Assembly (NCBI RefSeq): GCF_040954835.1
Contig: NC_090709.1
Coordinates: 46,580,976-46,644,975 of the forward strand
DNA: 64,000 nt
Origin: Lepisosteus oculatus
Taxonomy: Eukaryota; Chordata; Actinopteri; Semionotiformes; Lepisosteidae
Reading direction: 5' to 3'
Shown: positions 34,609 through 46,108 of the stretch, piece after piece
Layout: each line of letters opens with the position of its first letter
Position numbering within the stretch: the first letter of the stretch is position 1
Notes under the pieces: model-generated
What the model was told of the DNA's origin: nothing
The model's database searches: none
Seen by the model: only the letters and a program-made list of their open reading frames with translations
Position numbers and translations under genes: made by a program

Positions 34609-34692
34609 GCTCCAGTAGCGCAATTGGTCAGGTTGGGGTGCTTTTAAAGTGGAGTTATGTCGAGGTTGTGAGTTCAATCATCACGTGGAGTA
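34609..34692 (+). pseudogene. tRNA-Ile(UAU)-like pseudogene
   Basis: GCTCCAGTAGCGCAATTGG at the 5' end and CGAGGTTGTGAGTTCAATC at the T arm match the intron-containing tRNA-Ile(UAU) pattern. The anticodon region has lost TAT and the acceptor ends pair imperfectly. Confidence 0.65.
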
Positions 34693-34999
34693 GTTTCTGT
34701 TTTCAGCTACAGAAACTCGCTGTTGAATTTAAGTCTGTTCTTGTGTTGCTTTTTCCGATCGATGGAGCTGTGTTAATGCAGGCACACCTGCTTCCACGTC
34801 AAGTTATTTTATTGTTGCTCACAAACCAACACACTGCAGACACCTCTGATATTGTCACTACTTGTGGGCCACATGTTCCTGCTGTCAGCCTACCATGTTC
34901 ATGCACATCTAGAAATATTACTGTTACAGTATAGGAGCGAACAAACAAAATGAAAGCACACCAAGTTTAAAAAGGTCAAAATGTGTCAAAGCCCTTCCT

Positions 35000-35081
35000 C
35001 GACAAGGATGGGGTTCAAACCTACTTGTGCAGAGTATAATGTATTAAGAAGTTATTGCTTTAACCACTAGGCCACCTCCAT
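35000..35081 (-). pseudogene. tRNA-Ser(GCU)-like pseudogene
   Basis: On the minus strand TGGCCTAGTGGTTAAAGC, a long variable arm ACTCTGCAC, GTAGGTTTGAACCCCATCC and TTGTCG follow the class II tRNA-Ser(GCU) pattern. The anticodon region reads TTCTTAA rather than TGCTAAT, and the acceptor 5' strand is changed. Confidence 0.65.
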
Positions 35082-35546
35082 ACACACTTTAGCCCCTTCC
35101 GGACATGAGTTGGCTCTTTCCCCATGCTCAAGGGTAATTTTCCTCTTCCACCTACAATTTCAACATTTACCTTGGGAGATGTCAAACCACAGAGCCTGTG
35201 CTGCGCTTCAGTGTTAGCTGTAGTGGACACCCCGTTGAACATAAAAAGCAAATTGAGCTCCTTGGACATAAGCCATTTCTCGTCACTTGCTCAGCGAGCA
35301 GGCTCAGCCAAACTGAATGCAGGTGTCTCAGAGCAATTGAGATGTGTCCAAGTGGCTGTAAAAGGGATATTTGATGCCAGTGCCGTGGCTTAGTTCTCCG
35401 ACGGCAGGCGTAGCAGCGCGCCGGTTGGAGTATTCTCGGTCGCATTTAATGGCAACGTCATGGCAACATCAGCTCAAACCACCAAATGGAGATGGGCGTG
35501 CCGACAAGCTGACCCTGCTGATGCGGGATTAACACTAGGATAAGAG

Positions 35547-35612
35547 AATGCTGTGGCTTAGTTGGTTAAAGTGCCTGTTTAGTAAACAGGAGATCCTGGG
35601 GTTGCCACACAG
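35547..35612 (+). pseudogene. tRNA-Thr(AGU) pseudogene
   Basis: TGGCTTAGTTGGTTAAAG, then CCTGTTTAGTAAACAGG (intact anticodon stem, anticodon AGT) and AGATCCTGGG. The T loop is broken (GGGTTGCCACACAG) and the acceptor does not close. Confidence 0.8.
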
Positions 35613-36387
35613 TTTATCATTATGGACAGCAACATGCTTCTACATTAAATTTAGTGTTCATTTAATTTTTGGAACAACTTGTTTTTTAAAAAATTCATAC
35701 AAATTGCGAAAGATAAAATACTCATCTGTTTTGTCAGTGCAGAGGAATTACTGCCAGCTGGCAAGGAAACGAAAAAGATTTTTTGTCTTTAGCCAAAAAC
35801 CTGTGAATGTAGAAGAAAGGTGATGTGCGCTAGTTTCTATGGCACAGTCAGTCAGCGTATCCTTCAGTTAAACATAACGTTGGTAAATCAAAAGTCCCCA
35901 GAGACGCATTTCAAATTAATCCGACCTCAACACCGTCTCCCCTAAATGTGATGGGGTTTCTTTGGATGTCCTTAAGCATCCTGATAGTTGCAGAGATTTC
36001 AAACTTTTGGCTAAAGTCAAACTACAAGAAGTTAATAGTTGAGCGCCTAAGTCAATATCACCGGGAATGTGACTATGTAAACTTAAATAGTATTCAAAAT
36101 ATTGCAATTTTGTTGTAGTTTAAAAAGATATTTTAGCTGGGGATCCTCAAATGATGAGGGTAGAAAAGAGAACAATAGACACCATCAGGAGTGCTTAACA
36201 TGTGATAAAAGTGTTTTTTAATCACAAAGTGAAAATAGTGAATTTGTCTTTCACTTAGATGTTTATCAAAAGCTCATTAAACAATGAAGGAGAGGCTCGT
36301 GTTCCGAATTCACTTCGTGTCTCATTGTCTTGCTTTGATTTTTAAAATGTACACTGTTGACTATACACTCTTCCTAACACGATTAAA

Positions 36388-36440
36388 GAGCCAAGTTTAG
36401 TTCAGAGGTAAAGCATCTCATGCATCATATGAAGCTCTGT
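36388..36440 (+). pseudogene. tRNA-Ala-like 5' fragment
   Basis: TTTAGTTCAGAGGTAAAGC resembles the D arm of tRNA-Ala (compare TGTAGCTCAGTGGTAGAGC at 46851). It is followed by a degenerate anticodon arm. No T arm. Confidence 0.4.
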
Positions 36441-36717
36441 TTTTTTATCACCAGCGTCTCCACTCTGGATTTCTTTTTAAGCACGATATCTTTACTGCGA
36501 TTTCTTTCATTTGAATTCCCTCATGTGTGAATTTCAGCGCGACATAAACTCGTTTGTCTGTTTTAAAGAGATGCAATTTTTAAAACAGACAAAATGAAAG
36601 ACTTATTAACTAAATACACGTAGAAAACGTGCACCTAATTGAGAAAATTTGGACTGGGGCGATTTATTATTGTAGCGGCACAAGCTCACAGTGGTGCACT
36701 TGAGGAATGCGGTACAA

Positions 36718-36785
36718 GGGCCAGTGGTGCATTGGATAACGCATCTGATTACGGATCAGGAGACTGTAGGATCGTAATGCTCTTA
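36718..36785 (+). pseudogene. tRNA-Arg(ACG) pseudogene
   Basis: GGGCCAGTGGTGCATTGGAT then AACGCATCTGATTACGGATC matches tRNA-Arg(ACG) through a good anticodon stem. The T arm (TAGGATCGTAATG) and 3' acceptor are lost. Confidence 0.8.
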
Positions 36786-38043
36786 AACCCAGTACCATAA
36801 CCGTAGTGTGTTCAGTCCTACACAACCTTTCTATCGACTGAATAAGCCTCCTGTTCCATCTCCATCTTCTTCCCACACATTCCGGCTATTTCAGCACTGT
36901 TATTGTTGGACTACAGTCACAGATACGTAAGGGACACTGTTCCGAAGACCGGTCTTAAATAAATAACGTTGCAAAAGGTAACAATAAGGGTTTCTTAATG
37001 TTACCTTACATTTGGCCGTACAATACAGTTTTCTGTACCCTCAAAAAACTAAAAAAAAATATTACTGCTTTCTCCTGAGAAACACAAGTGTAGTGTCAAA
37101 TCACAATAAATAATACAACAAATATACTAAATTAACACCCAGATATGACAACACACAGCTATGACAGAACACATTGAAGACTTAAAAGCCCTTTAAATTT
37201 TTATTTCCTTAATCTCCATTCTCTTCCCTCCCCAGGATAACTGAAAACTAACTATAATAAAGACTGTATATGCATTACTTGTAATACAGCTACTAATGAA
37301 GATATACATGGAACTTAATTATTAATAAATAACACTTTTATTAATAAATACGTGTAATGATAACATTCATTGTGAATATAAGTTTATTGCAATTGACCCA
37401 TTGTAGCTACCAATCAGCAGCAAGGAAAAACAAACTTCACTTGTGCCTTTTAAAAAAAAGGAAACAGAGTAGTAGTTTATGTGGTAATTTCAGGTACTGT
37501 ACAATGTAAGAACTAATGTTAACTACTCCAATAGTAATGCGTGGGGTCCTATCAATAGAAAAAAAAATTGTTGTAACCCGAAAACACAACAAACACAAAA
37601 CAAGAAGTCTTCCAGGAACCTAGGTAAATCCCTGTAGTAGTCTAACAACTACGAAAAAAAAACCAAACGCAACAACTTCAAAAGAAAAAGAACATTAAAA
37701 ACAAATCTGGGGAACAACAAAAACACAGAGTCTAATGCGAGAGCTTTTTCAAGTCTTCAGTGCTCCTCTCGTCTCAGTAGACCTCTCTCATATATTTGTG
37801 TATAGGTCAGCTGGAGGTACACAGCTGATGGTAATTTAAGTAGGGAGCTGCGTCAGCATGCATGGGCTTCAAAGGAAAAAGTCAAGGTTTATTCCATGCT
37901 GAAAAGAGAAGGAAACACAATGTTTCAGCTGTGGAGCCTTATTTGATTGTGACTCGAAGTAAACCTTTACTTCTTCGTTTGATGTTAATTTATCTCCATC
38001 GGATACCTGATAGTATCTAAACTTAACAGTTGCTTTCAGTAGC
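36786..38043. other. AT-rich spacer with a palindromic repeat
   Basis: Mostly A-rich DNA. At 37840-37975 there is a copy of the small palindromic repeat seen at 11596-11740 (AAGGTTTATTCCATGCTGAA ... AGTAAACCTTTACTTC). No exon recognised. Confidence 0.45.
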
Positions 38044-38045
38044 TA

Positions 38046-39675
38046 CAGTGCCTTGCGAAAGTATTCGGCCCCCTTGAACTTTTCAACCTTTTGCCACATT
38101 TCAGGCTTCAAACATAAAGATATAAATTTTTTATTTTATGTGAAGAATCACCAACAAGTGGGACACAATTGTGAAGTGGAACGAAATCTATTGGATTTTT
38201 GAAACTTTTTTAACTAATAAAAAAATGAAAAGTGGGGCGTGCAAAATTATTCGGCCCCTTTACTTTCAGTGCAGCAAACTCACTCCAGAAGTTCAGCGAG
38301 GATCTCTGAATGATCCAATGTTGTCCTAAATGACTGATGGTGATAAATAGAATCCACCTTTGTGTAATCAAGTCTCTGTATAAATGCACCTGCTCTGTGA
38401 TAGTCTCAAGGTTCTGTTGAAAGCGCAGAGAGCATCATGAAGACCAAGGAACACACCAGGCAGGTCCGTAATACTGTTGTGGAGAAGTTTAAAGCCGGAT
38501 TTGGATACAAAAAGATTTCCCAAGCTTCAAACATCCCAAGGAGCACTGTGCAAGCGATCATCTTGAAATGGAAGGAGTATCAGACCACTGCAAATCTACC
38601 AAGACCTGGCCGTCCCTCTAAACTTTCAGCTCAGACAAGGAGAAGACTGATCAGAGATGCAGCCAAGAGGCCCATGATCACTCTGGATGAACTGCAGAGA
38701 ACTACAGCTGAGGTGGGAGAGTCTGTCCATAGGACAACAATCAGTCTTACACTGCACAAATCTGGCCTTTATGGAAGAGTGGCAAGAAGAAAGCCATTTC
38801 TCAAAGATATCCATAAAAAGTCTCGTCTAAAGTTTGCCACAAGCCACCTGGGAGACACCCCAAACATGTGGAAGAAGGTGCTCTGGTCAGATGAAACCAA
38901 AATCGAACTTTTTGCCCACAATGCAAAACGATATGTTTGGCGTAAAAGCAACACAGCTCATCACCCTCAACACACCATCCCCACTGTCAAACATGGTGGT
39001 GGCAGCATCATGGTTTGGGCCTGCTTTTCTTCAGCAGGGACAGGGAAGATGGTTAAAATTGAGGGGAAGATGGATGCAGCCAAATACAGGACCATTCTGG
39101 ATGAAAACCTGTTGGAGTCTGCAAAAGACCTGAAACTGGGACGGAGATTTATCTTCCAACAAGACAATGATCCCAAACATACAGCAAAATCTACAAAGGA
39201 ATGGTTCACAAATAAACGTATCCAGGTGTTTGAATGGCCAAGTCAAAGTCCAGACCTGAATCCAATCGAGAATCTGTGGAAAGAGCTGAAAACTGCTGTT
39301 CACAAACGCTCTCCATCCAACCTCACTGAGCTCGAGCTGTTTTGCAAGGAAGAATGGGCAAGAATTTCAGTCTCTCGATGTGCAAAACTGATAGAGACAT
39401 ACCCCAAGCGACTTGCAGCTGTAATCGCAGCAAAAGGTGGCTCTACAAAGTATTAACGCAAGGGGGCCGAATAATTTTGCACGCCCCACTTTTCATTTTT
39501 TTATTAGTTAAAAAAGTTTCAAAAATCCAATAGATTTCGTTCCACTTCACAATTGTGTCCCACTTGTTGGTGATTCTTCACATAAAATAAAAAATTTATA
39601 TCTTTATGTTTGAAGCCTGAAATGTGGCAAAAGGTTGAAAAGTTCAAGGGGGCCGAATACTTTCGCAAGGCACTG
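38046..39675 (+). mobile_element. Tc1-like transposon, intact copy A
   Basis: 1,630 bp bounded by TA dinucleotides (38044-38045, 39676-39677). The terminal inverted repeats are 213 bp, at 38046-38258 and 39463-39675. I could read them as identical; they begin CAGTGCCTTGCGAAAGTATT. One intact transposase ORF lies between. Copy B at 52851-54480 has the same length and I counted four substitutions between the two. Everything needed for transposition in cis appears present. Confidence 0.95.
38437..39456 (+). CDS. Tc1-family transposase (DD34E), intact, copy A
   Basis: 339 codons, no lesion. The N-terminal third is a paired-type helix-turn-helix DNA-binding region (TKEHTRQVRNTVVEKF ... ISQASNIPRSTVQAII), with an AT-hook-like PGRPSKLS near residue 58 and basic stretches that may serve as nuclear localisation signal. 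The catalytic triad is D152 (WSDETK), D243 (QQDNDPKH) and E278 (SPDLNPIENLW), with exactly 34 residues between the second Asp and Glu. HGGGSIMVWACFS is the glycine-rich block. The length is the family norm. It cuts and pastes its own element at TA sites. It differs from copy B only at residue 251 (Lys here, Asn there). Confidence 0.95.
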   Translation: MKTKEHTRQVRNTVVEKFKAGFGYKKISQASNIPRSTVQAIILKWKEYQTTANLPRPGRPSKLSAQTRRRLIRDAAKRPMITLDELQRTTAEVGESVHRTTISLTLHKSGLYGRVARRKPFLKDIHKKSRLKFATSHLGDTPNMWKKVLWSDETKIELFAHNAKRYVWRKSNTAHHPQHTIPTVKHGGGSIMVWACFSSAGTGKMVKIEGKMDAAKYRTILDENLLESAKDLKLGRRFIFQQDNDPKHTAKSTKEWFTNKRIQVFEWPSQSPDLNPIENLWKELKTAVHKRSPSNLTELELFCKEEWARISVSRCAKLIETYPKRLAAVIAAKGGSTKY

Positions 39676-39684
39676 TAAAGACAC

Positions 39685-39776
39685 TACTCTAGGTGAGGCT
39701 TGAACTCAACCTCAGCATGACTCTGCTGTGCACTGCTGTATAAGTGCCACACGCGAACCGATTGCGCCACTGGAAC
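39685..39776 (-). tRNA. tRNA-Ile(UAU) with intron, probably decayed
   Basis: On the minus strand GTTCCAGTGGCGCAATCGGT, then ACTTATACAGCAGTGC (anticodon TAT followed by an intron), GCTGAGGTTG and AGTTCAAGCCTCACC match intron-bearing tRNA-Ile(UAU). Against the usual pattern two bases are missing in the T stem and one acceptor pair is mismatched, so function is doubtful. Tc1 copy A ends nine bases from its 3' end. Confidence 0.65.
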
Positions 39777-41617
39777 TGTGCAAGGTGCGCAGGAACAGGG
39801 TGAAAACGGTTTCGGTTGTGGATCCATCTATACATGGGGAACACTAAAATAGCAAGGAAAATACAAGAAAAGAAACTGAAAGAATTGTGCTAACAGCAAA
39901 GGGGGACGGAGGGAGGTGGTAGGACAAGTAAATCAACCTGGCAGATTATTTGTATCGACATTTTTTGAGTCAATCAGCAAACAGATTTCTCTTCATGTGC
40001 CTTAAACTGTGCGGTTTGTATCTTCGTTGTAGATAGGTTTCTTCAGAAGTCCAGTAAACTGACAATAATGGAGAACTAGCTGACGCACCCCATCGTGAAG
40101 ACCTTCTGTAAGGTGATTACACGTTTCATTTTCAAGTCGCCTCCTTTACACGCAATTGCAGCCTGGACACTGAGAGAAAGTATGAGAAATGGCTTCAATT
40201 TCACTGTGAAAGCGCAGTACAGGCACGATGGCTTCACATCTCCCATCAATCAAATAAAATTGCAGTAAAGCGATCTAAATATGACTCTGAAGTACTGGGA
40301 AAGATGATTATTTTGAGTGTGCCTCCCAGGGTCTGCTACGAGGCTGAAGTTACAGTAGCTTCTTATTCGCCAGCTTCTTATGCGTGTTTTTCGTTCCACC
40401 TTAAATGGTGCTGCTGTGATGTTACGTCGCCTTTCGCCTGTAGATGGCTCTCTTTGATCAGTACTAATTCGGGTGGAATACTGCAGACATCTTCACTGAA
40501 AGGGAATATCCAAATAAATAGCGACTGTCCAAATTATATTTTTGTACGGAATATATTTCAGAAAATCGCAAACCAATTTTAAAAACTCACCACAACACGG
40601 ACTTACACTGGGAAAAGGTGATTGCACTTTCTGCTTATTGCTACAGCCTTCCCCCCGATTATGAAAATGTCTCACAGTTCTGACACCGACGTGTGAAAGA
40701 CAATGTAACAGACTATCAAAATCCTGAAGTACAAGAAACTTTAATGCACCAGTTTTTTAAATATGACCCTCTGATCCTGGCATGTCAAAATACATTTCGA
40801 AAAAGTATGGCACGAATTGCACGAATTGAAATGGCAGAAATTGTTGAGAATATCACTGACCTTGCCGATATTTGCAGGGGATACGAATGTTTTGCTCATG
40901 TTCAACTACAACAAGTAAAAATTGAGCTCCTTAGTCAATATCACCGGGAATGTCCAATAATAACGAACATCAGTAGCTTCAAGGAAACTTAGACTCGCAC
41001 ATGGAGTTTTATCTTCGAATGGAGGGTGGGAGAATTTATTTGTACTCTCGTTGCGCATTAGCTAAACTATTTTAAAAATATGACACAGATTTGTTCGAGA
41101 AACTTGTAATCGCCTTAAAGAGAGTCTTCTTGAAGATGTGCACCAGCTAGCTCTCCACTGTCAATTGACAGGACTTTAGAAGAACATGTTCTCATACAAC
41201 CAACATAAAAATTACACATCTTAAGGAACATGAAGAGAAATCCGTGTACTAAATAACATAAAACTGTCGCTGCAAATTATCACCAAGCTATTTTATGTGT
41301 CTGACCACCTCTTTGCTACTTTGCAACGAGCACAAATCTTTGTTTCTTCATCGCTATTTTACTGTCTCCTTCCCCTATGTGGAGATGGATCCACAGCCGA
41401 AACTTTAGGTCAGTTCCTGTTACTCTGTCTGATTGAAAGAGCTGTATTAAAGGAACTTCCATCTCTGCAGGAACGTTATTGCTGCTCTCAACACAATATA
41501 CTGCAGCCAAATATAGCGATACTGTCACTGCCTGTGGGCCACGTGTTCCTGCTGTCAGTCTCTAATTTAATGTTCATCCACACCCAGAAACATTACTGCT
41601 GTAGCACAAGAGTTATA
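39777..41617. other. tRNA-cluster spacer
   Basis: Contains blocks duplicated elsewhere in the cluster: AGTCAATATCACCGGGAATG (about 40936, also about 36050) and CTGTGGGCCACGTGTTCCTG (about 41534, also about 34864). The 99-codon frame at 40693-40992 overlaps the first block; its counterpart near 36000 is frame-broken and I do not recognise the peptide. Confidence 0.45.
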
Positions 41618-41693
41618 TAGTCGAAGTCCATAGAAGAAGAATCTCTTAATCTCAGAACTGTGGGTTCAGCCCCCACATTGGGTCCCTCTGTGT
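41618..41693 (+). pseudogene. tRNA-Lys(CUU) pseudogene
   Basis: ATCTCTTAATCTCAGAAC (anticodon CTT) and TGTGGGTTCAGCCCCCACAT then TGGGT match the 3' two thirds of tRNA-Lys(CUU). The acceptor and D arm on the 5' side are degraded. Confidence 0.7.
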
Positions 41694-42659
41694 CAATTTG
41701 ATCCCCCCAATCCTCCTAGCATGACCTGATGGCGGAAGTGAAGATTTTGATCTGAAATCATCGGCCGAACAAGAGTTTGTCTAAATCGAGGGAGATCTGC
41801 TCACAAGCAAGTATTAAACACTTCAGCATTTTCTGTTCGAATACCACACTTTGTCAAAACACTGCCGCTTCTTAAGCTAATAAGTAACGGTTTGTGAGCA
41901 CGCATTGTATTGTTAATGCTTATATTAAAAAAGCATACATTCACATAATGGAATTTGGACTGAACAAAGTAGTCCAGCCCCTTTACAACATTACATACCC
42001 ACTGATTAAAGCTTAAAACTACAGCAGCAGGAGTAACAATAATGGCAACAACATGTTTGGAGTTCGGCATTTCATTTATTCTGCGGAAACATCGTATGGG
42101 AATGAACTGCCTGAGATAAAAGAGTAATTGCGGCTTCAGATCATTTTTACAGAGCATTGCGTTGTTCTGTTCATGCTGACTACACGCTTTAGATATGTCA
42201 TTTACTGCAAGCGTTGCTTTTCCAGGTTTTTCTGAAATTCCTCGCATTTGAGCCAGCACTAAAATATTTCATTCCCGTCGCTGAATACATCGTGGAAACG
42301 GTATTTGCAACGGAATGCTGTCACACATGAAACCTCTTTGTTATTCGGTTCTGAAGTTTAAAAATGAAAATAAAACGGGGGTCACTTCATAGGCTTGAAA
42401 GAAGTCCAAGCAGCATAAAAACCCGCGAATTCTCACAAAGGCTGCACCTTTCTTCTGCTGCTTTTATAAATCAGCCTTAAACATTTGAATGCATACCTTA
42501 CTGCTGCTAATCACATTCACGTGTTTACAAAGCATTTTTCTGTCCGTTCTGTTTTTGCTAAGCAGTTTCTCCGTTTTCCTCGTACTGTGATTGTCAGCGA
42601 GCACAACAAGACTGAAAGAGTGTAAAGGCAGGTAAAAAAGACAGGGTAAAACGCCTAAT
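41694..42659. other. tRNA-cluster spacer
   Basis: No gene recognised. About 42040-42200 is similar to 48810-48940 (shared GAGTTCGGC and CAGATCATTTTTA/TGATCATTTTTA blocks). The 152-codon minus frame at 41801-42259 lies over this duplicated spacer and has no recognisable domain. Confidence 0.4.
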
Positions 42660-42767
42660 TGTCGGGAGTGGGATTTGAACCCATGCCTCTATTTGGAGAG
42701 CGAAACACAAAGCTTAAAAGACACGAAGCTGTGAATTTGCTGTTTTAAACCGCTCGACTATCCTGAA
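42660..42767 (-). pseudogene. tRNA-Leu-like gene with long insert, decayed
   Basis: On the minus strand CAGGATAGTCGAGCGGTTTA begins it; CATGGGTTCAAATCCCACTC then CCGACA ends it. This is the tRNA-Leu pattern, with a good T arm. The 108-base length suggests an intron, as in tRNA-Leu(CAA), but the anticodon stem is not clear. Confidence 0.6.
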
Positions 42768-42904
42768 AAAATGTGTGCTGATTGCACCAGTCGCATCCGA
42801 TTTTCCGTAACTTTAGGACAATTGATACGACTGGACGAACACAATTTGTGGCGTTTAGCATGACATGGAAAACGGTACCGGAGCATTTGGGTCTGGACTA
42901 CCAG

Positions 42905-43335
42905 TCTCAGAAACAGTTTTTACCCCCGCACTATTAAACTATTAAACTCCCAGCCTCTCTCACTCTCACCTCACCTCTCACCTATGATCTGAACCTCACA
43001 GTGCCTTTTTTCTTATCAAAAACCCAAACACACATTGAAAATCTACCTCTACCATACATGTCAAAAGCTCACTCCCCATCATTTCTATCCCTTTATTTCA
43101 TTCTTTTGATGCATGTTTTTGCACATAACCTGTTACCTTTTTGTTGTTTTGCACACTGCCTGTTGTTGTTTTTTGCACATCGGCTGTTGTCTCTGTCTTT
43201 CTTTTGTTATACAATTGTATTGTTGTTGTGTTTTTTTCTTTGTACTACTTATGTCCGAGAGCTAGCTAAATAGCATTTCGTTATACCATATACCTGCGTA
43301 TGAGTATAATGACAATAAACTTGAACTTGAACTTG
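42905..43335 (+). repeat. Non-LTR retrotransposon 3' UTR-like repeat
   Basis: T-rich sequence with repeated TTTTGCACA blocks, then AGCATTTCGTTATACC and ATGACAATAAACTTGAACTT repeats of TTGAAC. This is the look of a LINE 3' end with a short tandem tail. No coding part retained. Confidence 0.55.
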
Positions 43336-43754
43336 ACTTAGTCTTGCAGGCAGTATATTATTTTATATTATTTATTTACTCATTTTAAAAAACACGGTCT
43401 TCTCGTTCCTAAGTCAGATTCTTAGTGCTTTAGTTACTTCCAACCTGGACTGACAGCTCACCAGATCTGTTTGTGATCAGACCATGGAGTGGGGGGCTGT
43501 ACCAAGCACACGTCATTCAGAAGATGGGTGTGAAGAGAGACAAGCTTTGTTGACTAAAAAACAAGGCAGGATATGCACAAATACTAGTCACTGGCAACAG
43601 TTATGTTCCCTTACTATTGAGACTCCCACATTGCTAGTTTTTTTGAAGACTTTGAAACAGGCACAGGTGGGCCACGGCACCTTCAAGCAAGCATAGGAAT
43701 AATGTTGTACAAATTATTTTTTTTCTGAATCTGGTTTCCATCGCCTGGAGGTAG

Positions 43755-45157
43755 TGTAGCGGCGAGGCTTAATAATAAGGCAGAATTAAGTGTTTCTGAG
43801 CTTCCCAAATGAGGCCCCATTTCTCTGTTCATCTCTGTGGTGCAGCCACAGAGAGACTATTCATGCAGGGTGATTTAAGGTCCTAGGACAGCTCCCAAAG
43901 GGGGATGCACTTAGCTAAGCCTGGCTATCATGATCAATGGTCATCCATTGGCGCCTATCCGTCTAGGGAGTGCCAGTTGGACATCTGGACTGCATTACTA
44001 AGTGTCAGGAGTAAGTGACTCATATCTCACCTTGATCAACCAATCAGGGACTGGTAGGGCCGAGTAACCCACGTGGGACTCTGATGCCCATGGAACTTTC
44101 AGCCAATCAATGAGCTGAAGTTCCTCCAGGTAAAAACAGGCAACACAGAGAGCCTGAGAGATTCAGTGAGATTCAGTAAGATTCTGGAGAGGATTCTGTG
44201 GACTGTTCTAAAGGGAATTCAAAGGAGAATTCCAGGGCAGGACGGCCCAAGAGCAGAAGGCTCCCAAGGGCAGGACATTCTCGCAGCGCGCCTCCTGACC
44301 ATCCTGAGACTCAGCCCGGACAACCACGGAACGGCCAGTGTGTCTGAGTGCCAGAACTTTCCTTTGTTCTAAGAGTCTAGAGTGGAGGTTGCCAGAGAGT
44401 AACCAGCAGCAGGCCTCGTGAACAGGTCGGAACTGTGGACAGCTGAATCACTATTCAGAACTAGCTCTTCATCAGGAACGAACCGGTCCTCATCCTGACT
44501 TGCTGGGACCCACAGTCATCTTTTCTCCTGTGCACAAACTTTGCTAGTTAAAGCCAACACTAACTAGCCGGTCAGTGAGCATCAGCAGCGCACCGTCGCA
44601 AGCCGCACAGCACAGCCTGGCACCGAGCCAGAGAGCGCGGATTGGACAGCAACAAGCCTGCAACTGTTTCTTTGTGCCCGCAGGAGATCTGAATCCCCAG
44701 AGATTGGATGAGTATTCAACTTCAATGCATTACAGCTCGAGAATTCAATTGTTATCCCAACCAGTTGATATCAATTTAATTCCTAAGAGTTATGTACTTG
44801 TTTTGAGTATTTAATGTAGAAGTTATAACCAAGTGCATTTACGAAACGGTCTTAATGAATGATATACTGAACGTATGTCCTCTTGGTGTGTGTAATACTT
44901 TGTAACTGACTGAATATACCTTTTGTATTCTGATAACCCTCTCGATAAGATCTGTTAGTTTTATATGCATATTCTATGTATTAATAAATGTATCCTCGTG
45001 TATTAGTACCTGTGTGTGTGCGTTGTTTGAGTTATATCGCATGGTTGGATTCTAAAGCCATCAAAAGAATCAACTTTGTGATTTACTGCTACAATTAATA
45101 ATTGTTCCAGTAAATGCCCAAACCCTACAGAACTGGTGCCTTCAGAGAGCCACTACA
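43755..45157 (+). mobile_element. Isolated LTR, longest copy of the TGTAG family
   Basis: It begins TGTAGCGGCGAGGC and ends CCACTACA, 1,403 bp. A polyadenylation signal AATAAA is at 44993-44998. It is followed by a remnant of internal sequence (ATTTGGCGTCCCTG, the primer-binding region), so it was a 5' LTR whose body has been lost. I see no target duplication. Confidence 0.85.
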
Positions 45158-46048
45158 GTTACATATTTGGCGTCCCTGAGCCGGTTTTCTTACAGTAGCA
45201 ACAACAATAAAAGGGATACTTAACAAGGAGATACGCTGTAGCAGTGTGACTCCAACAGATGCTCCTGAAGAGGCTGGAGGTTTAAGCCAGCTCCTTAGAG
45301 CGCTCGGCCGTGTTACTTTCAACAGCGGCTCTTCAGCTCTTGTCGTTTGACCTAGTGGTTTAATAACATGTGGAAATGACCGCAACTTCGTTTTCTGAGA
45401 TGCTTTCTCTCACGTGGTGAAATCTCAACCTCTTTGGCATCTCTGGCTTTAGTTCTTCTGTAGAGAAGGCTTTCACACCTCTGCTTATAGTGCCCTTGAA
45501 GTCATTTTATTTTTACAGGAAGACGCATTCCCTGATGATCTCTCCTGTTTTAGAAATGCTTCATAAGGCGTGTTTGATTCAACGGCCAAACTATACTAAT
45601 TGTACAATGCAGATCTATGCGGCATTCGTACTGTCTTTGACTGGGATTCTGAAATACGTCTTGAAAAGGTATTCAGATTTTCTTGAACCTATAATAAAAA
45701 CACAGACCTGAAACTCCCTAGCTTCCAATCTCTGATGTTGCTGTCCTTAAACTTGGACGTGATGTTCTGCAGACGTGCAGTGTCCCTTTACTCTCGTTGT
45801 TTTCAAAACGACCTCCGTTGTCGGGCGCAGTTAAAGTGGAACTGGCCTGACCGCACAGGAAAGTACGGAATGATAAAATGTTTCTACGGCTCAAAATGTC
45901 CCTTTAGACCCTCGTCATGTTTCTGTGAGGAACGGGCAGGTAGAGAGGTTTAACAGATGCTCATGATGTTTTACACGGGGTGTTACCTGTTGTAGTGTTT
46001 CAAAAGATGTGTTAGCGGACCACAGATTATCTTGAAAAGATTTGGGTT
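45158..46048. other. tRNA-cluster spacer with S1 copy 2
   Basis: The first 35 bases are retroelement leader remnant. The block at about 45745-45850 is spacer repeat S1 (GGACGTGATGTTCTGCAGAC then GTGCAGTGTCCC). Otherwise no gene recognised. Confidence 0.5.
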
Positions 46049-46108
46049 TGCACTGGCTGGGATTCAAACCTGACTCAATTATTTGGAAGGCGCCTGTACC
46101 ACCAACGC
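46049..46108 (-). pseudogene. tRNA-Gly(UCC) pseudogene with D-loop deletion
   Basis: On the minus strand GCGTTGGTGGTACAG, then GCCTTCCAAATAATTGA (anticodon TCC) and CAGGTTTGAATCCCAGCC, then AGTGCA. It matches tRNA-Gly(UCC) but is about 12 bases short in the D arm. Confidence 0.75.

Noticed and set aside
41801..42259. 152-codon minus frame
   Set aside because: Falls in a duplicated tRNA-cluster spacer and has no domain; its counterpart near 48.8 kb is not open over the same length.
43755..45157. Clean solo LTR formed by LTR-LTR recombination
   Set aside because: Primer-binding-region sequence remains after it and no target duplication flanks it, so it is a broken element instead.
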